From an uncultured bacterium (GTDB lineage Bacteria > Planctomycetota > UBA1135 > GCA-002686595): DNA of 12,533 bases. The notes beneath the pieces were generated by a model. That model was not told where the DNA came from. It saw only the letters and a list, made by a program, of their open reading frames with translations, and searched no databases. This document shows positions 1-6,096 of this stretch, piece by piece. The stretch spans positions 1 to 12,533 of the forward strand of contig CADEGS010000129.1 of assembly GCA_902826945.1 (NCBI GenBank). Direction: 5' to 3'. Numbering within the stretch: position 1 is the first letter of the stretch; each line of letters begins with the position of its first letter. A program made the position numbers and the translations under genes.

Positions 1-154
1 CGAGCAGCGTGCCGCCGCCCTCGATCACCTCGTCGTTCTCGACCAGGAAGATCGTGCCCGCGCGCACGGCCACGAGGTCGCGGCCGGCGGCCGGCGCGGC
101 CGCGCCGGAGAAGCCCAGCGCCAGGAGCGCCGGCAGGAGCGTCCTCGCTCGCAT
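1..154 (-). CDS. Amidohydrolase-like exported protein, N-terminal fragment (cut by left edge)
   Basis: Only the first 51 codons are in the window. The protein starts MRARTLLPALLALGFSG, a short basic n-region followed by a hydrophobic Leu/Ala core and an Ala-rich stretch, so an export signal is likely. Next comes VAVRAGTIFLVEND and then EVIEGGGTLL, which matches the opening beta strands of the amidohydrolase superfamily (the 'xAGxI...G.I..G.ILV' pattern seen in the four genes upstream in the operon). The ATG shares its first base with the TGA of the preceding gene (TGATG), and GGAGG lies 10 bases upstream inside that gene, so translational coupling is likely. It is the fifth and last visible member of the operon. 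The catalytic region is outside the window, so whether its metal site is intact cannot be said. Confidence 0.75.
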   Translation of the reverse strand, partial: MRARTLLPALLALGFSGAAAPAAGRDLVAVRAGTIFLVENDEVIEGGGTLL

Positions 155-1596
155 CACTCGTCGTCCTCCGCGCCCTTCTCGTCGTCCTTCTTCTCGCCGC
201 CCTCGCCCGCGTGCTCGTCGCCGTGGCCGCCGGCCTGCGTGGGGCCGGTGTTCTTCGGCTGGACGCCCTCGAGCAGGTGCTTGTTGCGCACGTCCTGCGC
301 GCGGTCGTAGACCGGACGCCCCTCGATCACCACGCGCTCGACCCAGCTCGTCACGCTGAGCGGATCGCCCGTGAACAGGACGACGTTGCCGAGCTTGCCG
401 ACCTCGAGCGAGCCGACCTCGTTCGCCAGGCCCAGGATCTCGGCCGGCACGCGCGTGACCGCGTCGAGCGCCGCCTCGCGCTCCAGCCCGTAGCCCACGG
501 CCAGCGCCGCCTGGTACCAGAGCGCGTGCGCGCGCTCGGTCGAGAGCGCGAAGCGGATGCCCTTGTCCCGGTACACCTCGGGCAGGAAGGTCTCCTTCTC
601 CTCGCCCGTGACCGGGTCGCGCTCGATGTGCACCAGGCCGCCGTCGAGCACCACCGGCACGCCCGCCTCGGCGATCAGGTCGGCGGCCTTCCAGCAGGAC
701 TCGTCGAGCACGAGCACCGTGCGCGCCAGGAAGCCGTTCTCGCGCGCGACGGCCAGGCCCGAGCGCACGTCGGCCGGCGACCCGCACTGCACGAAGGCCT
801 GGTAGCGGCCCTCCATCAGGTCGAGCAGCGGCTCGTACTTCTCGTCGATCGCGCCGCGCGGGATCAGCTCCAGCCCGGCCACCTTCCACGACGTGCCGCC
901 CATCTCGCGGCCCTTGGCCTTCTCGCCCTCCAGGTCGCGCCCCTGGAAGAGCGCCTCGCGCGCCGCGTAGCCGCGCTCGTCGCGCTCGCTCTGGACCAGC
1001 TCCTCGAGGTAGCGCTTCAGGTCCGAGAAGGCCTCGCGCAGGGTCTGCATCTGCGTCGCGCGCGACTTCCCGGGCTTGGGCGAGACGGCGATCTTGATGC
1101 CGTACAGCGGGCGCACGGCCATCTCCTCGATCGTCATGCCGGTCGGGCGCACGACCATGCCGCGCGCGCCGACGACGCAGAACGGGCCTTGCTGGATGTT
1201 GATCGTCGTGATGCCCCAGCGCAGGCAGTCCTCGAAGTGGTAGCTGATCGGGTCCACCGAGTCGCGCACGTCGAGGAAGGGCGCCACGTCCACGTTCTCG
1301 TTCGGGCGGTCCATGCCGCGGAACGTGTGCGCCTCGACGAAGCCGGGGAAGGCCACCAGCTCCGGCCCGCCGACGACCGTCGCGTCCCAGGGCTTCTCGA
1401 CCTGGTCCGCCGGCCCGATGGCGGCGATGCGGCCGTTCTCGATCACGATCACGCCGTCCTGGATGTCCGCGCCGGCGCGCGTGAGGATCCGGCCGGCCTG
1501 CACGACCAGCTTGTCCGCGGGCAGCGCCGCCGCGACGGAGGCCAGGACGACCGGCGCGAGCGCGCGCAGGGCAGAGGCTTGGAAGGTTCGCTTCAT
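154..1596 (-). CDS. Exported amidohydrolase-superfamily protein with degenerate metal site and acidic tail
   Basis: 480 residues. Residues 1-27 form a signal peptide. The small beta-sandwich lead-in (VVQAGRILTRAG, about 32-43) is followed by a TIM-barrel domain and the closing motif GSLEVGKLGNVVLFTGDPL (395-413), diagnostic of the imidazolonepropionase-like amidohydrolase group. The metal ligands are largely lost. The usual PGxxDxHxH reads PGFVEAHTF (H90 kept, second His is F92). The expected strand-5 His falls at Cys271 (VQCGS), the strand-6 His is replaced near LVLDES, and the strand-8 Asp is Glu354 in LSTER. Family knowledge says these residues bind the catalytic metals, so I infer that normal hydrolase activity is unlikely or altered. 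After the barrel a low-complexity tail (about 455-480) is rich in Gly, His, Lys, Asp and Glu. The ATG lies one base after the stop of the upstream gene (TGACATG) without a clear ribosome-binding site, so coupling is likely. Substrate unknown. Confidence 0.88.
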   Translation of the reverse strand: MKRTFQASALRALAPVVLASVAAALPADKLVVQAGRILTRAGADIQDGVIVIENGRIAAIGPADQVEKPWDATVVGGPELVAFPGFVEAHTFRGMDRPNENVDVAPFLDVRDSVDPISYHFEDCLRWGITTINIQQGPFCVVGARGMVVRPTGMTIEEMAVRPLYGIKIAVSPKPGKSRATQMQTLREAFSDLKRYLEELVQSERDERGYAAREALFQGRDLEGEKAKGREMGGTSWKVAGLELIPRGAIDEKYEPLLDLMEGRYQAFVQCGSPADVRSGLAVARENGFLARTVLVLDESCWKAADLIAEAGVPVVLDGGLVHIERDPVTGEEKETFLPEVYRDKGIRFALSTERAHALWYQAALAVGYGLEREAALDAVTRVPAEILGLANEVGSLEVGKLGNVVLFTGDPLSVTSWVERVVIEGRPVYDRAQDVRNKHLLEGVQPKNTGPTQAGGHGDEHAGEGGEKKDDEKGAEDDE

Positions 1597-1597
1597 G

Positions 1598-2800
1598 TCA
1601 GTTGGTCTGGCGATGGTCGACGACGAGGCGGCCGTTCACGAACACGGCGAGGATGCGCGAGGTGGGCTCGAAGGGCGTCCCGCTCCACAGGACCAGGTCG
1701 GCGTCCTTGCCGACCTCGAGCGAGCCGATGCGGTCGTCCACGCCGGCCAGGCGCGCGGGGACGGTCGTCACCGAGGCGAGCGCGGCGTCGAACGGCAGCC
1801 CGCCGCGCATGGCGAAGCCCGGCTGGCGCGCCAGGCGGTAGTCGACGTTCTCCCCGCCGTGGCCGGAGAGCGCCACCGGCACGCCCAGCGCGTGCAGCCT
1901 GGCGGCGGTGTCGAGCGCGTAGAACGCGCTCTCGTTCGTGCGACCGTCGAAGGTCCAGGGCGGCAGCACGACGCCCATCTTGGAGCGCACGAGCAGCGCC
2001 GGCTCCTTCCAGGCCTCCGCGGCCGCGTCCACGAAGGCGTTCGGGATCGCGAACTCCTCCTTCAGATAGACCGCGGTGCGGATGTCCTGGGTCGTCCAGG
2101 CCTCGAGCGAGAGCGGCAGCTCGCCGCCCAGCACCGAGCGCAGCACGTCGCGCTCGCCGGCGGCGAGCGATCCGCCGCTCTGCGCGCGCGCGTCGAGGAA
2201 CGCCTTGCGCAGCAGCCACTCGACGCCCATGCGCGTCGTCGGCCGGCGGAAGTAGAAGGTGCGCGGCGGCGAGCCGCGCGGCGGGATGTTGCCCTGGCTC
2301 GGCGCGCCGCCCATCGCGCCGCGCAGCACGGCGCGGCGCTTGACGACGCGCTCGCCGAGCTCGCCGCCGGTCTTCACGACGGCGCTCAGCCCGCCCAGCA
2401 CCGCCTGCGCGGGCGGGTTCAGGAGCACGCTCGTCACGCCGCCCTCGAGCTCGCGCCCGAAGCGGTAGGACCAGGGGTTCCAGGCGTCGAGCACGTCGAG
2501 CGCGACCGGCGTCTCGGTGGACTGCTCGACCGAGTACTCGCCGCTGTCGATGTGCGCCGAGAGGTCGATCAGGCCCGGCGTCACCGCCGCGCACTCGATC
2601 ACCTCGTCGCCGCGGCCGCTGCCCGGCCCGACGGCCTTGATCTTGCCGCCGGCCACGACGAGCACGCCGCCCTGCACCGGCGCGCCGACGCCGGTGTGGA
2701 TCGTGTCGGCGCGCACGAGCCAGCTCTCCTGGGCCGTGGAGCCGGCGGCGAGGAGCGCGCACAGGACGCCGGCCCGCGCGGGCGTGGAAGGTCGCTTCAT
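1598..2800 (-). CDS. Exported amidohydrolase-superfamily protein, metal-binding motif degenerate
   Basis: 400 residues. The start MKRPSTPARAG is supported by GGAGAG five bases upstream, and the ATG overlaps the previous stop as ATGA. Residues 1-24 look like a signal peptide ending near STAQ. The amidohydrolase fold is shown by TPGLIDLSAHID (74-85), by GVTSVLLNPPAQAVLGG (121-137), where related proteins carry a Gly-rich loop after the second barrel strand, and by the closing GSLEVGKDADLVLWSGTPF (359-377). The canonical HxH has become S81-A82-H83, and the strand-8 Asp position reads LSGHGG (H314 region). No convincing strand-5 or strand-6 ligand histidines are visible. It is therefore best called an amidohydrolase-like protein, not an enzyme of known reaction. 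Length is normal for the family, so it is diverged, not truncated. A Cys at residue 14 is not preceded by a valid lipobox. Confidence 0.88.
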   Translation of the reverse strand: MKRPSTPARAGVLCALLAAGSTAQESWLVRADTIHTGVGAPVQGGVLVVAGGKIKAVGPGSGRGDEVIECAAVTPGLIDLSAHIDSGEYSVEQSTETPVALDVLDAWNPWSYRFGRELEGGVTSVLLNPPAQAVLGGLSAVVKTGGELGERVVKRRAVLRGAMGGAPSQGNIPPRGSPPRTFYFRRPTTRMGVEWLLRKAFLDARAQSGGSLAAGERDVLRSVLGGELPLSLEAWTTQDIRTAVYLKEEFAIPNAFVDAAAEAWKEPALLVRSKMGVVLPPWTFDGRTNESAFYALDTAARLHALGVPVALSGHGGENVDYRLARQPGFAMRGGLPFDAALASVTTVPARLAGVDDRIGSLEVGKDADLVLWSGTPFEPTSRILAVFVNGRLVVDHRQTN

Positions 2801-3948
2801 CGGGTCTCTCCGCGGTGCACCAGCTTGCCGTCCACGTACACGGCGAGGACGCGGCTGGTCAGGTTCAGGGGGTCGCCGGACCACACGACGAGGTCCGCGT
2901 CGTGGCCGCGCTCGACCAGGCCCACGCGCGCCTCCACGCCGGCCATGCGCGCGGCGTCGCCGGTCAGCGCGCGCCACACGGCGCTCGGCTCGGCGCCGGC
3001 GGCGACGGCCATCGCGGCCGACAGGCGCACCTGCTCGGGGTGGTATGCCGGGCCTTCGAGCGCGAAGGCGATCGGCACGCCGGCCTCGATCAGGGCGCGC
3101 GCCCCGGCGATCACCTGCGACGCCTGGGAGGTCGGGAAGGGCCCGAGCACGACCCCGAGCTGGCTCTGGCGCAGGAGCTCGACCAGGTCGGCCGCGAGCG
3201 GCGCGCCGCGCAGGGTGCCGCGCAGGCCGTGCGCGCGCGCGAAGGTCGCCGCGCGCGCGACCTCGTCGCGATCCCAGGCCTCGATCAGGACCGCGAGCTC
3301 GCCGCGTCGGGCCGCGCCGAAGTCGCCCTGGCCGGCCGCGAACAGGCGCTCGAGCTCGGCCAAGGCGCCCGAGTAGCTGGTCGGGAAGCGGTCGCCGCGC
3401 TGCGGCCCGCTCAGCTCCTCGACCGCCGCCGGGCCGTGACGGCCCTCGGCCAGCGCGTCCTTCGAGAAGGAGAGCGCGAGCTGCCCGTCGCGCGTCACGA
3501 TCGCGCCGGTGCTCTTCACCACCGCCGCGCGGCCGCCGACCAGGTTGTCGCGCCCGGGCGAGAGCACCATCGTCGTGATGCCCGCGGCCAGCGCGCGCTC
3601 GAGGTCGGAGTGATCGAGGTCGAGCGCGTCGGCCGCGCGCGCGGCGGCCATCACCGAGCGCGTGGGGTCGCTCGCGCGGCCGGCCGTCGCGCTCTCCGTC
3701 TCGCACACGACGATGCCGGCGGTCAGCACGCCCTCGTGCTCGACCAGCGGCAGCGCCGGGTCCACCTCGACGCCGCGCCCGACCTTGCGGATGCGCCCCT
3801 CCTCGATCAGGAGCACGCCGTCCTGGATGCGCGTCCCGTCGTCGAGCAGGATCTCGCCCGCGCGGATCTGGAAGCCGCCGCCCTGCGCGCCGGCGAGGAG
3901 CCCGAGGGAGACGAGCGCGCCGAGCCGCGCGCCCAGGGTCCGGATCAC
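2797..3948 (-). CDS. Exported amidohydrolase-superfamily protein, both HxH histidines replaced
   Basis: 383 residues. The open frame runs much further upstream through the preceding gene, but the true start is very probably the GTG at 3948, which forms a GTGA overlap with the previous stop. It gives the signal peptide MIRTLGARLGALVSLGLLAG directly before QIRAGEILLDDG, the first fold strand. Fold markers are GVLLIEEGRIRKVG, GITTMVLSPGRDNLVGG (123-139) and the closing RVGLVERGHDADLVVWSGDPL (341-361). The HxH position reads C82-E83-T84-E85, so both histidines are Glu. The strand-5 position is W225 (IEAWDRDE), and strand 8 reads FALEGPAY with no Asp in place. These losses make binuclear metal hydrolysis unlikely; this is inference from the family mechanism. 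A weak GGAA lies close upstream, so re-initiation after the upstream stop probably matters. Confidence 0.88.
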   Translation of the reverse strand: MIRTLGARLGALVSLGLLAGAQGGGFQIRAGEILLDDGTRIQDGVLLIEEGRIRKVGRGVEVDPALPLVEHEGVLTAGIVVCETESATAGRASDPTRSVMAAARAADALDLDHSDLERALAAGITTMVLSPGRDNLVGGRAAVVKSTGAIVTRDGQLALSFSKDALAEGRHGPAAVEELSGPQRGDRFPTSYSGALAELERLFAAGQGDFGAARRGELAVLIEAWDRDEVARAATFARAHGLRGTLRGAPLAADLVELLRQSQLGVVLGPFPTSQASQVIAGARALIEAGVPIAFALEGPAYHPEQVRLSAAMAVAAGAEPSAVWRALTGDAARMAGVEARVGLVERGHDADLVVWSGDPLNLTSRVLAVYVDGKLVHRGETR

Positions 3949-5303
3949 TCGTTCCACACGCGACCTCCCGAGATCACGAAGAGCACGCTGGTGGCGGAGT
4001 CCAGCGGGTCGCCGTCGAGCACGAGCAGGTCCGCCTCCTTGCCCTGCTCGACGCTGCCGATCCTGTCGCCGACGTCGAAGGCGTTCGCCGGAGCGAGCGT
4101 GATCGCGTCGAAGGCCGTCTCGCGGTCCAGCCCGTGCCCGACCGCCAGCGCCGCGAGCAGGCGCAGATCGCGCGGGTTGCGCGCGCCGCCGCTGCCGATC
4201 AGGACGCGCACGCCCGCCTGCGCCAGGCGAGCGGCCAGGCCCAGGTCGTGCTCGCGCCACTCCGGCGGCCGCCCCGCGCCGATCGGCGAGGGCCACAGCA
4301 CGACCGGGATCTCGCGCGCCGCCAGCTCGTCGGCGAAGGACGCCGCCTCGGTGGCGCCGACCAGCACCAGCCGCAGGTCGGGGAGCGAGCGCGTGCGCTC
4401 GAGGAGGTTCCGGATCTCCTCCGCGCGGTGCACCTGCACGACCAGCGGCAGCTCTCCCAGCGCCGCGCGCGCGAGCACCTCGGACTCCGCGTCGAACTTG
4501 GGCTGACGCGGCTTCTTGTCCTCCTTGTACTTCTCGTCCTCGAACTCCTTGCCCTTCTCCTCCGCTTCCTTCTGCTTCTTCTCGCGGTCCTTCTTGGCCT
4601 TCTTGAAGTCCTTCTCGAGCTCGGCCTTCTTCTCGTCGATCGCCTTCTGCCACTCGGCCAGGTCGCGCTCGTACTCCTGCTGCGACTCGCGATAGCGCTT
4701 GCCGCGCTCGAGCTGCGTCACGAGCTTCGCGACCGCCTCGACGCGGTCGAAGACGTCCGGCGCCACGCCGTCCTGCGCCAGGCCGATCGAGGCCGCCACG
4801 CAGGCGTCGGAGAGCAGGAGCGCGTCCTCCGGCGAGTCCGCCGCGACGTGGATCACGCTGCCGATGCCGCCCAGGCCCGCGCGCGCGCCCGCCTGCACGC
4901 GGGCGGCGGTCACGCCGCCCCGCAGCGCCTCGGCGCGCTCGTGGTCGGTGGACCAGGGGTCGAGCCCGTCGGCCGTCTGCGTGGCCGCGCCGGTGCGCTC
5001 GTCCGTCTGGCTGCTCTGGTCGAGCCCGATCGAGGTCCACGGGTCCACCAGCCCCGCGCACACGACCGCGCCCTCGATCACGCGCGCGCCTTCGGGAGCG
5101 GCGAGGCCCGCTCCCACGGCGACGATGCGACCGCGCTGGACCAGGATCGCGGCGTCGCGCAGCTCCTCGCCCGGCCGGACGATCACCCGCCCCGCCTTCA
5201 CGAGCAGCGTGCCCGCGGCGTCGGGGCCCTCCTGGGCCGCGGCCGGGGCGGTCGGGAACGCGATCAGAGCGGCGACGAGCGCCGCGCGGAGCGTCGCAGG
5301 CAT
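3945..5303 (-). CDS. Exported amidohydrolase-superfamily protein with a Lys/Glu coiled-coil insertion; first gene of the operon
   Basis: 452 residues from the ATG at 5303, chosen because GGAAGG lies six bases upstream and the product starts with a clean signal peptide (MPATLRAALVAALIAF...AAAQ). In-frame ATGs at 5309 and 5324 would add 2 or 7 residues but are worse placed relative to that site. Fold markers are LLVKAGRVIVRPGEE (33-47), GGVTAARVQAGARAGLGG (129-146) and the closing RIGSVEQGKEADLLVLDGDPL (414-434). The HxH position reads D87-P88-W89-T90-S91, so both histidines are gone. H292 in VQVHRAEEI may correspond to the strand-5 ligand, and strand 8 reads IGSGGA without Asp. Residues about 199-268 form an exceptionally charged helical insertion (EKKAELEKDFKKAKK and similar) inside the barrel domain. 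Charged insertions here occur in planctomycete relatives as I remember them. Function unknown. Confidence 0.88.
   Translation of the reverse strand: MPATLRAALVAALIAFPTAPAAAQEGPDAAGTLLVKAGRVIVRPGEELRDAAILVQRGRIVAVGAGLAAPEGARVIEGAVVCAGLVDPWTSIGLDQSSQTDERTGAATQTADGLDPWSTDHERAEALRGGVTAARVQAGARAGLGGIGSVIHVAADSPEDALLLSDACVAASIGLAQDGVAPDVFDRVEAVAKLVTQLERGKRYRESQQEYERDLAEWQKAIDEKKAELEKDFKKAKKDREKKQKEAEEKGKEFEDEKYKEDKKPRQPKFDAESEVLARAALGELPLVVQVHRAEEIRNLLERTRSLPDLRLVLVGATEAASFADELAAREIPVVLWPSPIGAGRPPEWREHDLGLAARLAQAGVRVLIGSGGARNPRDLRLLAALAVGHGLDRETAFDAITLAPANAFDVGDRIGSVEQGKEADLLVLDGDPLDSATSVLFVISGGRVWNE
4500..4709 (-). other. Charged coiled-coil insertion encoded inside the first operon gene
   Basis: About 70 codons encode almost only Lys, Glu, Asp, Gln, Arg and Ala with scattered aromatics (for example KDFKKAKKDREKKQKEAEEK), bounded by KLVTQLERG before and QPKFDAESEV after. 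It interrupts an otherwise ordinary amidohydrolase barrel and is predicted by eye to be a long helix or helical hairpin. On the plus strand it shows as a CTTCTT-rich stretch, visibly less GC-rich than the surroundings because of AAG and GAG codons. Confidence 0.7.
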
Positions 5304-5348
5304 GCGCATCCTTCCATGGGTCATGGGGGCCGGGGGCTCACCCCCCGA

Positions 5349-5423
5349 CGCGTCTCCGAGCGGCGGTTCCGGCTCGGGCCGCTCCCGGCGTGGAGCGGCG
5401 GCCCGGCATGATAAGGAGACGCG
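5349..5423 (-). repeat. Nested inverted repeat in the putative operon leader
   Basis: The outer arms 5349-5357 and 5415-5423 are perfectly complementary over nine bases and enclose 57 bases that themselves contain a hairpin (5378-5385 with 5392-5399, loop six bases). An alternative inner pairing is 5358-5364 with 5378-5384, which competes for the same arm. As RNA on the minus strand this would be a multi-helix element ending about 45 bases before the operon start. It could equally be a DNA operator or a chance product of high GC content. Confidence 0.35.
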
Positions 5424-5563
5424 CCGGCGGTCGAGTCGGCCGAACCGCGACTCCGCTCCGGCGGCGTCGCGCGAGGGGTGTGGGGTCGGGCAGGGAAGCG
5501 CGCATGCGGAGCACCCCCGCCGGTGTTTCCCCTCCAGGGTTCAGGATGCGTGTTTTCGATCAA

Positions 5564-5577
5564 TCCGCGTTCGCGGA
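5564..5577. repeat. Short palindrome, candidate operator upstream of the hypothetical gene
   Basis: TCCGCG-TT-CGCGGA is a perfect 6+6 inverted repeat with a two-base spacer, 26 bases before the ATG at 5604 and directly after the relatively AT-rich TGTTTTCGATCAAT. Its place fits an operator or a small 5' hairpin for the plus-strand gene; this is inference from position only. Confidence 0.3.
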
Positions 5578-5603
5578 GCGCCCTCCTTCCGGCTGGACGA
5601 CCG

Positions 5604-6089
5604 ATGTCCGAGGGCGATCCCTCCCTGCGCGCCCGCCTCGTGGACCCGGGGTACTGGCAGCCCCGCCTGCGCCGCCTGGCCCAGGTCCCCCGGCGACTCG
5701 TGATCGTCCCGCGCGAGGACCTCAGCCGCCCCGGCGTGGACGTCCTGGAGCTGCGCCTCCAGGCCCACGACGAGACGGCGGTGCGCGCCCTCCTCGGCCG
5801 CTCGGCCTACGCGCGGCGCGGCGAGCTCGTGCGCCTGCGCCCCGCGGGCGACGATCCCGAGGCGCTCGACTGGAGCGCCCTGGACCAGGGCAGCACCGAC
5901 GTCGTGGTCTCCTTCGCCTCCGACCGCCGCCTCGAGGACCGCGTGCTCGACGTCCTGCGCGTGGCCGAGGCGGTCAGCTCGCTCGAGTCCGTGGACCAGG
6001 GGCACCTGCGCCTGGGGAACGGCCGCCCGGCCGAATGCGAGGACGCCTTCGTCCTCGCGGGCTTGCTGCGCGAGCGCGGCTGGTCCTGA
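5604..6089 (+). CDS. Hypothetical protein, 161 residues, no recognised domain
   Basis: The frame is open further upstream, but the first ATG at 5604 (MSEGDPSLRARLVDPGYW) gives a compact soluble protein; the ribosome-binding site is weak (GGA nine bases upstream), so the start is moderately sure. No signal peptide or membrane segment is visible. The sequence alternates strand-like segments (RLVIVPRED, VDVLELRLQAHDET, ELVRLRP, TDVVVSFASD) with a helical C-terminal part (RLEDRVLDVLRVAEAVSSLESV), suggesting an alpha+beta domain rich in Asp, Glu and Arg. It has the codon style of its neighbours, so I treat it as real. It is divergent from the amidohydrolase operon and convergent with the cupin gene, only seven bases between stops. 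I do not recognise the family and assign no function. Confidence 0.65.
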   Translation: MSEGDPSLRARLVDPGYWQPRLRRLAQVPRRLVIVPREDLSRPGVDVLELRLQAHDETAVRALLGRSAYARRGELVRLRPAGDDPEALDWSALDQGSTDVVVSFASDRRLEDRVLDVLRVAEAVSSLESVDQGHLRLGNGRPAECEDAFVLAGLLRERGWS

Positions 6090-6096
6090 CCCCCGG

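Larger units (their letters stand above)
5304..5603. promoter_or_regulatory. Divergent intergenic region with nested inverted repeats
   Basis: This 300-base gap separates the minus-strand amidohydrolase operon from the plus-strand hypothetical gene and must hold promoters for both. Visible elements: a perfect 9-base inverted repeat CGCGTCTCC (5349-5357) / GGAGACGCG (5415-5423); inside it an 8-base hairpin GCCGCTCC (5378-5385) / GGAGCGGC (5392-5399); a GGGGG-TGAG-CCCCC hairpin on the minus strand near 5332-5346; and a 14-base operator-like palindrome TCCGCGTTCGCGGA at 5564-5577. A weak minus-strand -10-like TATCAT occurs at 5408-5413 without a good -35. No open frame here has a convincing protein. 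Confidence 0.4.

Noticed and set aside
211..2343. Very long plus-strand open frame opposite the amidohydrolase genes
   Set aside because: It is rich in Arg, Ala, His and Gly with no domain pattern and lies antisense to two clear genes. Stop codons are rare in every frame at this GC content.
2759..2761. Cys14 of the second amidohydrolase-like protein as a lipoprotein anchor
   Set aside because: The residues before it (G-V-L) do not fit a lipobox, which needs Gly, Ala or Ser directly before the Cys. A cleavable signal peptide is more likely.
3949..5061. N-terminal extension of the third amidohydrolase gene through the first one
   Set aside because: The frame is open but overlaps a real gene fully and reads as Arg/Gly-rich sequence. 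The GTG at 3948 gives a signal peptide and a GTGA junction.
5304..5324. Longer start for the first operon gene (MTHGRM...)
   Set aside because: The ATG at 5324 has no ribosome-binding site, while GGAAGG is six bases before the ATG at 5303. I prefer 5303 but cannot exclude the others.
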